This document shows positions 26,829 through 35,156 of a stretch of 64,000 bases of DNA, piece after piece. A model generated the notes under the pieces. It saw only the letters and a program-made list of their open reading frames with translations, made no database searches and was not told the DNA's origin. Position numbers and translations under genes: made by a program. Within the stretch, counting starts at the first letter, position 1, and each line of letters opens with the position of its first letter. This DNA is from an uncultured Coriobacteriaceae bacterium (GTDB lineage Bacteria; Actinomycetota; Coriobacteriia; Coriobacteriales; Eggerthellaceae), in NCBI GenBank assembly GCA_902768975.1, contig CACXMZ010000005.1, forward strand, positions 186,001-250,000, read 5' to 3'.

Positions 26829-28514
26829 ATGGACTATCGCAATTCCGCCCAAGAGTGGCTCGAACAATGCAATGACGCTGAGCTCAAAGAACAGCTAGCG
26901 GCCTTGCTTGAAACAGGTACCGAAGAAGAAATCGCTGACGCCTTTTTTCAGGACCTCAGCTTTGGAACAGCGGGGCTTCGCGGTGTTATTGGACCGGGCA
27001 CGAACCGCATGAATGTATATACCGTTGGTCGCGCTACCCAAGGCTTAGCCGACTACATAAATGCTACGTGCACCAATAGCCCTGCTCGGGTTGCTATCGC
27101 GCGTGACAGCAGAAACAAGGGCAAAGTCTTTGTAAAAGTAGCTGCCAGCGTGTTGGCTGCCAACGGAATTGAAAGCTATCTATACCCGCGCATTGAACCC
27201 GTTCCTGCGCTGAGCTTTGCCGTGCGCGACTTGGGCTGCTTTGCGGGTATTTGCATGACGGCAAGCCACAACCCGGCTTCGTATAATGGCTATAAGGTCT
27301 ACGGGGCAGACGGATGTCAAATTACGTCTGAAGCGGCGGCGTCTATATCTGCTTCCATTGCCAATATTGACCCGTTTACCCAGGTCAAAACCATGAATTT
27401 CGAAGAAGCCGAAGAGAGTGGCCTCATTAAATGGATAGGGGAGGAAACCCTCGATCGCTTTGTTAATGCGGTATGCCAGTGCGGGCTTGAACTCCCCGAA
27501 GCACAAGACGAAGCACTTTCATTGGTCTATACGCCCTTATGTGGGTCCGGTCTTGAGTGCATGCAGCGAATCTTTGATTTCGCTCATATTAAAGAGCTAA
27601 GCTTGGTCGAACAACAAGTGCAACCCGACGGTAATTTCCCGAGCTGCGAATACCCAAACCCCGAAGAGCGTTCAGCTCTTGAAGTGGGTTTGCAGGTCTG
27701 TAAGGAGAGGGGAGCAGACCTTCTTATGGCCACCGACCCCGACGCTGACCGTCTTGGCATTGCCGTTGCCCATGAAGGCGACTACGTGCTACCAACGGGT
27801 AATGAAGTGGGCATTTTGCTTTTCGACTATCTGTGCAAAATGCATACGCAACTTGGCACCATGCCGAGCAATGCCTTGGCCATTTCAACCATAGTGTCGA
27901 CTGCCATGATAGACGCGATTGCCGCCACATACGGTGTCGAAATTCGCCGTACGCTTACTGGCTTTAAGTACATAGGCGACATCATTACTGAACTTGAACG
28001 CAATGGGGAAGAGAAGCGCTTTATTCTTGGTTTTGAAGAAAGCTACGGCTACCTAACGGGCGCCCATGTGCGCGACAAGGACGCCATCAATGCGGGCTTG
28101 CTCGTGTGCCAAATGGCGCGCTACTACAAAAGCCAGGGCAAAGACTTAATTGAAGCGCTCAACGAACTGTATGAACGCTATGGCTATTATGTCAACCGCA
28201 CGGTCAATATTGCATTCCCTGGTGCTGAAGGCGCTCAGTCTATGGCTTCAATTATGACAGCGCTACATGAAAACCCGCCAGCTGAACTTGCGGGCATACC
28301 TATTACGGAAGTTGTTGACTACCAGGATGGGGTCGGCAGCCTGCCAAGCGCTAACGTGGTAGAGCTGCGCATTGCAGAAGGTACAAAGATTATCTTTAGG
28401 CCAAGTGGCACCGAGCCTAAGATGAAACTGTATCTTTTTGCAAAAGCGCCCAGTGCAAGCGAAGCGCAACACTTGCTTGATACGCTTGAAGAAGCGGCAC
28501 GAAAGCTCACCTAA
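26829..28514 (+). CDS. pgm: Phosphoglucomutase / phosphomannomutase
   Basis: A 561-residue alpha-D-phosphohexomutase of the long PgcA type. It has FGTAGLRGVIGPGTNRMN at the N-terminus, the phosphoserine loop GICMTASHNPASYNG, the metal loop ATDPDADRLGIAV, the sugar loop LGFEESYGYL, and the phosphate-binding C-terminal IFRPSGTEPKMKLY. It converts hexose 6-phosphate to 1-phosphate. The exact sugar preference is not decidable. A GAAGG ribosome site lies inside the end of galE. Confidence 0.93.
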   Translation: MDYRNSAQEWLEQCNDAELKEQLAALLETGTEEEIADAFFQDLSFGTAGLRGVIGPGTNRMNVYTVGRATQGLADYINATCTNSPARVAIARDSRNKGKVFVKVAASVLAANGIESYLYPRIEPVPALSFAVRDLGCFAGICMTASHNPASYNGYKVYGADGCQITSEAAASISASIANIDPFTQVKTMNFEEAEESGLIKWIGEETLDRFVNAVCQCGLELPEAQDEALSLVYTPLCGSGLECMQRIFDFAHIKELSLVEQQVQPDGNFPSCEYPNPEERSALEVGLQVCKERGADLLMATDPDADRLGIAVAHEGDYVLPTGNEVGILLFDYLCKMHTQLGTMPSNALAISTIVSTAMIDAIAATYGVEIRRTLTGFKYIGDIITELERNGEEKRFILGFEESYGYLTGAHVRDKDAINAGLLVCQMARYYKSQGKDLIEALNELYERYGYYVNRTVNIAFPGAEGAQSMASIMTALHENPPAELAGIPITEVVDYQDGVGSLPSANVVELRIAEGTKIIFRPSGTEPKMKLYLFAKAPSASEAQHLLDTLEEAARKLT

Positions 28515-28521
28515 TTTCCCT

Positions 28522-29310
28522 ATGGGCGACCGCATTACACAAGAGGGGATTCGCGGCCTTCTACCCGAGGCCCACAAAGCAAGGCTTTGTATTGAGGTGC
28601 TCGAAAGCATTGTAAGCACCAACGACTATCTAAAGCAGACGGAACCTGTAAAAGAATGTACCTACCGCGTCGTTATTGCCGAAGAACAAACCGGTGGCAA
28701 AGGAAGGCGTGGCAAGCAGTTTCTTTCACCACGCGAGTGCGGCATCTATCTGAGCATACAATTTCAGATCCAAGATGCTGGTGCGTCATACGCCCAGGAG
28801 TTAACGGCCCTTTCAGCTATTGCGGCATGTCGTGCCATAGAAACGCATACCAATAAGCAGCCTTTAATAAAATGGCCCAATGACGTATATTGCGACGGGA
28901 AAAAGGTATGCGGCATCCTGTGCGAAAGCCAAATCGAAGCATATTCGGGTAAACCGAGTTCTTTTATTGCCGGTATAGGCATCGACGTGTATAAACCAGG
29001 AATTAGCCAAATAGCCGCTGAAAGCATAGGCTACCTTGCCGAAGCAGAAGAACAAGGCCTCAGAAATAGGCTCATTGCGTCTTTAATTGAGCAACTTATA
29101 GCATTGCAAATAGAAGGGACCGAGGGCGCGAGGGAAGAATACCGAAAGCGCTCAATGCTTCTTGGACGAGACATTGTCCTGCAATACGACGATTCGCGCT
29201 GCATTCAGGCATATGTTGAAGACATCAACGACCAACTACAGCTTCTCGTGAAAAATACAGATGGTTCCCACGATGTACTTGACATGGGAAACTTCAGTAT
29301 TAGCTTCTGA
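28522..29310 (+). CDS. birA: Biotin-[acetyl-CoA-carboxylase] ligase
   Basis: A 262-residue enzyme that activates biotin with ATP and attaches it to carboxylase carrier proteins. SIVSTNDYL, GGKGRRGKQFLSP (the biotinyl-AMP loop) and IKWPNDVYCDGKKVCGIL with the catalytic lysine are all present, followed by a small C-terminal SH3-like domain. There is no N-terminal helix-turn-helix, so it is the monofunctional (non-repressor) type. The frame is open upstream into pgm, but ATG 28522, 8 bases after the pgm stop, gives the usual length. It is the last plus-strand gene before the strand switch. Confidence 0.9.
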   Translation: MGDRITQEGIRGLLPEAHKARLCIEVLESIVSTNDYLKQTEPVKECTYRVVIAEEQTGGKGRRGKQFLSPRECGIYLSIQFQIQDAGASYAQELTALSAIAACRAIETHTNKQPLIKWPNDVYCDGKKVCGILCESQIEAYSGKPSSFIAGIGIDVYKPGISQIAAESIGYLAEAEEQGLRNRLIASLIEQLIALQIEGTEGAREEYRKRSMLLGRDIVLQYDDSRCIQAYVEDINDQLQLLVKNTDGSHDVLDMGNFSISF

Positions 29311-29358
29311 CCTGCACTTTCAATGGGTGAGTATATGCACTGTGTAATCTCACTATTT

Positions 29359-29386
29359 AGTTAACATAACATATATTATCAAGATT
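29359..29386 (-). other. dif: Probable dif site (XerC/XerD recombination site)
   Basis: Read on the minus strand, this 28-bp site has a left half AATCTTGATAA, a 6-base centre TATATG and a right half TTATGTTAACT. The right half is near-identical to XerD-binding arms of known dif sites (TTATGTTAAAT in proteobacteria, TTATGTAAACT in Bacillus, TTATGTCAACT in Streptomyces). The left half ends in the typical GATAA. It lies in the 130-bp gap where the plus-strand gene arm (ending birA) meets the minus-strand arm (ending dut), as expected for a replication terminus. Confidence 0.78.
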
Positions 29387-29408
29387 TATTCTATTGAAGA
29401 TCAAAATA

Positions 29409-29433
29409 AGAGAGGGCTCGTAAAAGCCCCCTC
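29409..29433. terminator. Probable bidirectional terminator between birA and dut
   Basis: AGAGGGCT and AGCCCCCTCT form an imperfect hairpin, with A-rich sequence on its left; read from the minus strand this gives a T-rich tail after dut. Confidence 0.5.
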
Positions 29434-29440
29434 TGAAACC

Positions 29441-29887
29441 CTACTGTACGCCGCTGCTTCCAAAGCCCCCAGCACCGCGTGACGTTTCTGAAAGCTCGTT
29501 AACTTCAAGCAGCTTAACTTGTTCAACTTTCATTATGACAAGCTGCGCGATACGGTCGCCAGCTTTTATTTCAATGGGTACCTGGGCGTCCAGGTTAATA
29601 CAAATACAGCCTAATTCGCCGCGATAGCCACTATCTATAAGCCCGGGTGCATTTACTAAGGACAAACCCTGTTTAATGGCTGAACCGCTTCTTGGTAATA
29701 CAAAACCCGCGTAGCCTTCAGGAATTGCTACGGCAAGCCCCGTAGGCACCAATGCCCGCTCAAATGGCTGCAGCGTAACATCTACCAAAGAACGCAAGTC
29801 TATGCCCGCGTCACCTTCATAGGCAGATTCAGGAATAACTGCTTCACTATTGAGCTTCTTTACGGGTAATTCCAAAAAATCGAACAT
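29441..29887 (-). CDS. dut: dUTP diphosphatase
   Basis: A 148-residue trimeric dUTPase that hydrolyses dUTP to dUMP, keeping uracil out of DNA and feeding thymidylate synthesis. All five family motifs are visible, including AYEGDAGIDLRS, PRSGSAIKQGL, NAPGLIDSGYRGELG, GDRIAQLVIMKV and the C-terminal P-loop-like RGAGGFGSSG. It lies 4 bases after nrdR, so the two nucleotide-metabolism genes probably form one transcript. Confidence 0.95.
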   Translation of the reverse strand: MFDFLELPVKKLNSEAVIPESAYEGDAGIDLRSLVDVTLQPFERALVPTGLAVAIPEGYAGFVLPRSGSAIKQGLSLVNAPGLIDSGYRGELGCICINLDAQVPIEIKAGDRIAQLVIMKVEQVKLLEVNELSETSRGAGGFGSSGVQ

Positions 29888-29891
29888 TTGT

Positions 29892-30335
29892 TTAGAGACC
29901 TTTCAAGGCGCTCGCAAACTCTTCTACCGTCTTAAAGTCCTTGTATACGCTGGCAAAACGAATATATGCCACGTCGTCAAGGTCCTTCAGGCGCTTTAAG
30001 ACCATGTCGCCCAAGTCCTTAGACTTGATTTCAGAAACGTTGGCATTGCGCAATTCCGACTCCATGCTGTCGACCAGACCATTAATCTGTTCAGGAGAAA
30101 TATGGCGCTTTGCGCAGGCGATATACACCCCACGTATAATTTTTTCACGGTCATAAACTTCAGATGTACCGTCGGTCTTTAAAACAATGAGCGGGTTTTC
30201 ACCGAGACGTTCATAAGTCGTAAAACGACGGCCGCAATCGAGGCATTCACGACGACGGCGAATGGTTGAACCGTCTTCAGAAGGACGAGAGTCTACTACT
30301 TTAGATTCGGTTTGACCGCATGATGGACAGCGCAT
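29892..30335 (-). CDS. nrdR: Transcriptional repressor NrdR
   Basis: A 147-residue regulator of ribonucleotide reductase genes. The N-terminal zinc ribbon is MRCPSCGQTESKVVDSR followed by CLDCGRRFTTYER. The rest is an ATP-cone nucleotide-binding domain (LIVLKTDGTSEVYDREKI). GGAGG lies 7 bases before the ATG at 30335. A palindrome resembling an NrdR box lies 40 bases upstream, which would allow autoregulation. No nrd genes are in the window. Confidence 0.95.
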   Translation of the reverse strand: MRCPSCGQTESKVVDSRPSEDGSTIRRRRECLDCGRRFTTYERLGENPLIVLKTDGTSEVYDREKIIRGVYIACAKRHISPEQINGLVDSMESELRNANVSEIKSKDLGDMVLKRLKDLDDVAYIRFASVYKDFKTVEEFASALKGL

Positions 30336-30374
30336 GATAATCCTCCGTTTCTAGTGCATTTAGGATAGGTTACC

Positions 30375-30390
30375 ACACAAAATATGGTGT
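30375..30390. promoter_or_regulatory. Possible NrdR box upstream of nrdR
   Basis: The 16-base near-palindrome ACACAAAATATGGTGT matches the general NrdR-box form (ACAC, A/T-rich ATAT centre, GTGT). Usually two boxes occur in helical phase; a second one is not evident. Confidence 0.4.
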
Positions 30391-30407
30391 TTCTAGTCCT
30401 AATTTAT

Positions 30408-30440
30408 GCACCCTGCCCTAGCGGTTGTAGGACAGGGTGC
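30408..30440. terminator. Hairpin after the SOS membrane-protein gene
   Basis: GCACCCTG-c-CCTA pairs with TAGG-a-CAGGGTGC across a 7-base loop, 26 bases beyond the stop of the small membrane gene. There is no strong T-run on the minus side, so termination may be partial. Confidence 0.5.
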
Positions 30441-30465
30441 CAACGCAGCCAAAACCGAGGAATGA

Positions 30466-30816
30466 CTAAATACCAAAGTAGAGGGCACAAACCGCAATAA
30501 GGGAATAGACAATACCGGCTGCCACGGCCTTTTTACGGCTAATGCCACCTAAGGGTTTGCCGGCTAAGTCCCCCGTGCGGAAGTCGTAATATGACGGACT
30601 TTTTTGCATGAGATGGAAAATGCGCGCCTTTATACGTTCAAACCAGGAAACATGCTTTGCGGTATAAAGCTTAGTAAAGTCGATCTGGAAAAACTCTGGG
30701 TCCTGCTTACCTGCCGGAAACATAATGATGCGCTCGTTTTCATTGCTGTACCGAGAGCAATCGGGCTGCAATGCGCTGGTGCCAGCAACATATACATGTG
30801 TGGAAAAATCTTTCAT
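30466..30816 (-). CDS. Small single-span membrane protein, SOS-controlled, function unknown
   Basis: A 116-residue protein that I do not recognise. The N-terminal 95 residues are hydrophilic with many aromatics. Residues about 97-115 form one hydrophobic segment preceded by SRKK, so the protein should be tail-anchored with its body in the cytoplasm. The ATG at 30816 follows AAAGGAGG. The promoter is near-ideal: TTGACA (30883-30888), a 17-base spacer and TATAGT (30860-30865), with a LexA-box-like sequence inside the spacer and another just downstream. It is divergent from lexA, the position held by SOS division inhibitors such as yneA in Bacillus and divS in Corynebacterium, but it lacks their LysM domain. 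A division-inhibitor role is inference. Confidence 0.75.
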   Translation of the reverse strand: MKDFSTHVYVAGTSALQPDCSRYSNENERIIMFPAGKQDPEFFQIDFTKLYTAKHVSWFERIKARIFHLMQKSPSYYDFRTGDLAGKPLGGISRKKAVAAGIVYSLIAVCALYFGI

Positions 30817-30841
30817 TTTTCTCCTCCTTTGCTCTTGCATA

Positions 30842-30910
30842 GAACTCATGTTCGTGTATACTATAAAACGAACATTGGTTCTTGTCAACAGTTTTTTCAA
30901 ACATTTGTTC
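30842..30910. promoter_or_regulatory. Three LexA-box-like sites and divergent SOS promoter
   Basis: Three GAAC-N4-GTTC-type sites lie in 69 bases: GAACTCATGTTC (30842-30853), GAACATTGGTTC (30870-30881) and AAACATTTGTTC (30899-30910, one mismatch). The middle site fills the spacer of the minus-strand TTGACA-17-TATAGT promoter. The third lies 23 bases before the lexA ATG and should block lexA transcription. Confidence 0.88.
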
Positions 30911-30932
30911 GGAATTTGAAAGGGCGGGAATT

Positions 30933-31568
30933 ATGGCAAAAGGAATTACTAAAAAGCAGCAGGCGGTCTTGGACTGCATTGAAGGCTATATCGCTGAAAA
31001 AGGCTATGGTCCCTCCGTGCGCGACGTATGCGCCATGCTGGGCCTTTCTTCCCCTTCGACGGTTCACGTCCATTTAAAGGCCCTCGAAGAAAAGGGCTAT
31101 ATTAAGAAGGACCCTCTCACTTCGCGTTCTATTACGCTGGTCAACAGCCCCAACGTCAGGAATACCGGCGTTATAGGTGCTACCAATTACAATATTATTG
31201 AACTTCCTTTAGTGGGCGACGTTGCTGCAGGCGCTCCTATCCTGGCTGAAGAAAACATCACTAACCATATTTCCTTGCCAACGGAAATCGTGGGCGATTC
31301 TGCTTCCTTCTTGCTTTCCGTTCACGGGGACTCTATGGTCGAAGCTGGCATCAACGACGGGGACTACGTCGTCGTGCGCGAACAGCAAACCGCCAACAAT
31401 GGCGACATTGTAGTTGCCCTCATTGAAGACGGTGCTACGGTAAAGCGCTTCTACAAAGAGGCAGACCACATCCGTCTTCAGCCGGAAAATTCTTCCATGG
31501 AACCGATTATCGTTACGGACTGCGCCATCGTTGGCAAAGTGGTAGCGCAATTCAGGCGCATCGTTTAA
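30933..31568 (+). CDS. lexA: LexA repressor
   Basis: A 211-residue SOS repressor and self-cleaving protease. The N-terminal winged helix (KKQQAVLDCIEGYIAEKG, then SSPSTVHVHLKALEEKGYI) is followed by the cleavage site in VAAGAP (Ala-Gly). The catalytic serine is in HGDSMVEAGI and the lysine in GATVKRFY. The ATG at 30933 has AAAGGGCGG upstream; the open frame continues to 30882 but lies in the operator region. The stop codon overlaps the stop of convergent hflX. Confidence 0.96.
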   Translation: MAKGITKKQQAVLDCIEGYIAEKGYGPSVRDVCAMLGLSSPSTVHVHLKALEEKGYIKKDPLTSRSITLVNSPNVRNTGVIGATNYNIIELPLVGDVAAGAPILAEENITNHISLPTEIVGDSASFLLSVHGDSMVEAGINDGDYVVVREQQTANNGDIVVALIEDGATVKRFYKEADHIRLQPENSSMEPIIVTDCAIVGKVVAQFRRIV

Positions 31569-32863
31569 TCCTGGGGCAGCACAAAGCGCCCGAAACGTTC
31601 AACAAAAGCTTGCGGCACACGCACCACAAGGCGTGTGCCGTTTTCGGTATGGTCTTCTTCGATAATGTGACAGCGCTCATGGATAAACGAAACCTCTTTC
31701 CCTTCCGTGTAAGGGATTAAGAGGCACATGGTTTCGTCCTGGGCAGCAGCAAGTTGGGCAATGCGCGATATGAGCCCTTCAAGGCCCGTGCCTTTTTGGG
31801 CAGACACGAATAAAGCCTGGGAATTGCGTGCCTTGAGCACTTCGAGTTCTTCGGTGGAAAGCAAATCGATTTTGTTGAAACAAAGCTGGCGGACAATAGA
31901 CTGGGCGCCAATTTGTTCAAGAACTTCGTTCACCGCATCGATCTGACGCTCGTAGTTTTCATAGCTCGCGTCAACGACCTGAAGAATAATGTCGGCTTCG
32001 CGTATTTCGTCGAGGGTGCTTTTGAAGGACTCAACGAGCATGGTCGGCAATTTCTGGATAAAACCTACCGTGTCGGTAAGGGTAATTTCCCGCCCTTCAG
32101 GAAGAACGAGTTTACGCGTCGTAGAATCAAGCGTAGCAAAGAGCTGGTCCATTTCAAGGACTTCGGCACCACACAAGGCATTGAGCAAGCTCGATTTTCC
32201 AGCGTTGGTATAGCCGGCAAGAGCAACGCGTAATACCCCGCTCTGCCGGCGCGAAGCACGTTGCACTTCCCTATTCTTTTCAAGTTCAGCAAGTTCACGC
32301 TTAATACTCGTTATGCGATTGCGCACCATGCGGCGGTCGACTTCGAGCTGGCTTTCACCTTCACCAAAGCGCGAACCAACGCCACCACCCATGCGGTTGC
32401 TGGCCAGGTGTGCCCACATACCACGCAGGCGAGGTAGCAAGTATTGATTTTGAGCAAGGCGGACCTGCAGGCGCCCTTCCTTGGTTGTGGCATGCAAAGC
32501 AAATATGTCAAGGATCAAGGCCGTGCGGTCGATGACCTTCACGTTCTTACCAACAAGCTTTTCCAAATTCGACTGTTGCGAAGGTGTTAGTTCATCGTCG
32601 AAGATAACTACATCAGCAGAAAAGCTTCTGCAGAGTTCGGCAATTTCAGCAGCCTTGCCGCTCCCTACGAATGTTTTAGGATTGGGAGTTTCAAGTTTTT
32701 GGCTTGTTTGGGCGACAACTTCCACACCAGCGGTGGTTGCCAAACGGCCCAATTCGGCAAGGGTTTCTTCGGCAGAAAGCGCTGAATCTTGCCGCACAAT
32801 GCCAACAAGAATACCCCGCTCGGGCACGGGGGCGGTACTTCGAAGCGGAAAGCGACTACTCAT
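31565..32863 (-). CDS. hflX: GTPase HflX
   Basis: A 432-residue ribosome-associated GTPase that splits stalled or heat-damaged ribosomes in studied bacteria. The N-terminal HflX domain includes PKTFVGSGKAAEI, DDELTPSQQSNLE and the DRTALILDIFALHATTKEG segment. A basic coiled helix leads to the G domain with GYTNAGKSSLLNAL (G1), DTVGFIQKLP (G3) and NKIDLL (G4). Its ATG overlaps the miaA stop as ATGA, so the miaB-miaA-hflX transcript is translationally coupled. Confidence 0.95.
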   Translation of the reverse strand: MSSRFPLRSTAPVPERGILVGIVRQDSALSAEETLAELGRLATTAGVEVVAQTSQKLETPNPKTFVGSGKAAEIAELCRSFSADVVIFDDELTPSQQSNLEKLVGKNVKVIDRTALILDIFALHATTKEGRLQVRLAQNQYLLPRLRGMWAHLASNRMGGGVGSRFGEGESQLEVDRRMVRNRITSIKRELAELEKNREVQRASRRQSGVLRVALAGYTNAGKSSLLNALCGAEVLEMDQLFATLDSTTRKLVLPEGREITLTDTVGFIQKLPTMLVESFKSTLDEIREADIILQVVDASYENYERQIDAVNEVLEQIGAQSIVRQLCFNKIDLLSTEELEVLKARNSQALFVSAQKGTGLEGLISRIAQLAAAQDETMCLLIPYTEGKEVSFIHERCHIIEEDHTENGTRLVVRVPQAFVERFGRFVLPQD

Positions 32864-33804
32864 GCTTTAGCCCCTTCGATAATTTCAAGCGATGCCTGGC
32901 AGAGCGCTTCAAGATTAAAGTCGGTCGCGTCGAGCCAATGAATTCGCTGGTCTTTTCTAAACCAAGTCCGCTGGCGTTTGCCGTAGCGGCGCGTCGCAAG
33001 CTTTACGGCATCGACTGCTTCTGCAAGCGAAGTTTCTCCGTCCAAATAAGCCACGAATTCCTTATAGCCAATCGCTTGTTGTGACGTAATAGCATCCCTC
33101 ATGCCCTGGGCAAGCAAAGACTCAACCTCGTTAAGAAGACCTGCTTCCATCATGGCATCAACACGTGCGTTTATGCGAGCAGCTAGCACCTCTGGTTCAA
33201 CCTGCAGCCCAATCTGAATAGAAGGATAATATGCTTCGATTTCAGCAAATTGCTCCTTCTGTTCGGCATAGCTCAAGCCTTCCTCGTGAATTTCAAGCGC
33301 TCGAATAACGCGCTTAGAGTCGGCAATGGGAATGACTTGGGCAGACGCAGGATCCACGCTATTAAGCGCGTCCCATACCGCCTGGGGCCCACTACTACGA
33401 AGCAAGGCCGCGTAGTAGTCCCGTATGGGGTTTCCGACCTGTTCACCTGCAGGAAAAACAAAGTCATCGATAACTGCCCGCACATAAAAACCTGTGCCCC
33501 CACACAGAAGCGTGCGCTCCCCTTCCCTGTCGCGCGATTCGATAATGGGGCGCGCATAAGCCTGAAAGAGCGAAGCCGAAAAAGCTTCGCCCGGGTCAAC
33601 AACATCGAGCCCATAATAAGAAACGCTTCGTTCACTTGCGGGTATCTTGCCCGTGCCGATGTCCATTCCCCGGTAGACCTGCATGGAGTCGGCGCTCATA
33701 ATGGCAGCGGGAAGTTTTTCTGCGATGGCCTGGGCAAGGGCGGTTTTTCCGCTGGCCGTGGGGCCCACTACGCAAATGAGAGGCTGTTTAAGTTCAACGG
33801 ACAC
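32860..33804 (-). CDS. miaA: tRNA dimethylallyltransferase
   Basis: A 314-residue enzyme that adds a dimethylallyl group to A37 of tRNAs reading UNN codons, the substrate for MiaB encoded just upstream. GPTASGKTALAQAIA is the P-loop; SADSMQVYRGMDIGTGK and the FYVRAVIDD region are family motifs; KLATRRYGKRQRTWFR near the C-terminus binds tRNA. It starts with GTG, overlapping the miaB stop codon (TAGTG). Confidence 0.95.
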   Translation of the reverse strand: MSVELKQPLICVVGPTASGKTALAQAIAEKLPAAIMSADSMQVYRGMDIGTGKIPASERSVSYYGLDVVDPGEAFSASLFQAYARPIIESRDREGERTLLCGGTGFYVRAVIDDFVFPAGEQVGNPIRDYYAALLRSSGPQAVWDALNSVDPASAQVIPIADSKRVIRALEIHEEGLSYAEQKEQFAEIEAYYPSIQIGLQVEPEVLAARINARVDAMMEAGLLNEVESLLAQGMRDAITSQQAIGYKEFVAYLDGETSLAEAVDAVKLATRRYGKRQRTWFRKDQRIHWLDATDFNLEALCQASLEIIEGAKA

Positions 33805-35150
33805 TATGAAATAAGACTTCCGCGTAAATACCAGGTTTTTGATTCGTCGATCTGAACGGGTAGAATCTTGCCCGCAAGCGCCTGGACCGCTTCGTCGCTT
33901 TCCGTCTGAACATGAACCGTCAGACCATGTTCGGACTTTCCCATGGCAACCCCGCTACCCTTCTTGGCCTCCCCTTCAAACAAGACCCGGGCAAGATGGC
34001 CTTCGTAGGCCTTGTTGGCAGCCAAGGCCCCTTCTTCAACAAGGGCGCGTAAGCGTTCAAAGCGTTCAAGTATGACTTCACGCGGCGTGTTGTCTTCCAT
34101 TTCATCTGCGGGAGTCCCCGCTCGTTTACTGTAGATAAAAGTAAAGACCTGGGTGTAACCAACTTCACGAACGATTTCGCAGGTACGCAAAAAATCTTCT
34201 TCAGTTTCACCAGGGAAGCCCACAATAATGTCGGTCGAAAGAGCAATATCGGGGCGAACCTGGCGCAGCTTTTCTATAAGCGAAAGGTAATGTGCGGCCG
34301 TATAGCGCCTATTCATGGCTTCAAGTATGGCGTCGGAACCCGACTGTACCGGCAAATGTAAGGCAGGCATAAGATTTTCCAATGTGGCAAAACGCTCGAT
34401 GACGGCATCGCTTAAGTCTTTGGGGTGGCTCGTGGCAAAACGAATACGCTCTACCCCACTTGCTGAAACGGCGTCAAGGACTTCGTCAAAACGAGGAGTG
34501 CCATAAAGGTCGCGCCCATAGGAATTGACGTTTTGCCCCAGAAGCGTAATTTCCTTCACGCCTTCTGAAACGTAGGACCGTGCCTGAGCTTCAATTTCTT
34601 CAAAGGGGCGACTAATTTCGCGCCCACGTACATAAGGGACCACACAATAGGTGCAGAAATTATTGCAGCCAACGGTAATGGGAAGCCACGCGGCCCATGC
34701 CTGTTCGCGCGACTCCGGCAGGGCATCGTGGAAGTCGCTACGACCATCAATAATGCTGGCCTGACGCGTTTCTTCTTCGACTACTTCCTGCAAAAGATGC
34801 GGCAGCTCGTCTAGATTATGAGTCCCAAAAACCAAGTCCACATGGGGCAAAGAGTCAAGCAAGGCCGCACCGTCGCGTTGGCCAATGCAACCGCCAATGC
34901 ACACATAGCGCTTGGAAAAACGCGACGCAGGGCGCAAGGGAATGTTTTTCATCGAAGCAACCTGCCCCATCAGGCGCTCGTCGGCCTTTTCACGTACACA
35001 ACAGGTCATAAATACCGTTACGTCAGCTTCAGGTATGGTTTCAACGGGGCGCATGCCAAGTTCTTGCAGCATGCCAGAAACACGCTCAGAGTCGTGTTTA
35101 TTCATTTGGCAACCAAAAGTGGTGATGCTAAACGTGGCTCCGGAAAGCAT
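33804..35150 (-). CDS. miaB: tRNA-2-methylthio-N6-dimethylallyladenosine synthase
   Basis: A 448-residue radical-SAM methylthiotransferase that completes ms2i6A37 in tRNA. The UPF0004 domain starts TTFGCQMNKHDSERVSG and contains two more cluster cysteines (TCCVREKA, CIGGCIGQ). The radical-SAM cluster is in GCNNFCTYCVVPYVRGREISRP. A C-terminal TRAM domain follows (about 380-448). FGCQMN rather than GCAKN separates MiaB from RimO. It is followed by miaA with overlapping codons. Confidence 0.95.
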   Translation of the reverse strand: MLSGATFSITTFGCQMNKHDSERVSGMLQELGMRPVETIPEADVTVFMTCCVREKADERLMGQVASMKNIPLRPASRFSKRYVCIGGCIGQRDGAALLDSLPHVDLVFGTHNLDELPHLLQEVVEEETRQASIIDGRSDFHDALPESREQAWAAWLPITVGCNNFCTYCVVPYVRGREISRPFEEIEAQARSYVSEGVKEITLLGQNVNSYGRDLYGTPRFDEVLDAVSASGVERIRFATSHPKDLSDAVIERFATLENLMPALHLPVQSGSDAILEAMNRRYTAAHYLSLIEKLRQVRPDIALSTDIIVGFPGETEEDFLRTCEIVREVGYTQVFTFIYSKRAGTPADEMEDNTPREVILERFERLRALVEEGALAANKAYEGHLARVLFEGEAKKGSGVAMGKSEHGLTVHVQTESDEAVQALAGKILPVQIDESKTWYLRGSLIS

Positions 35151-35156
35151 GAAGCC

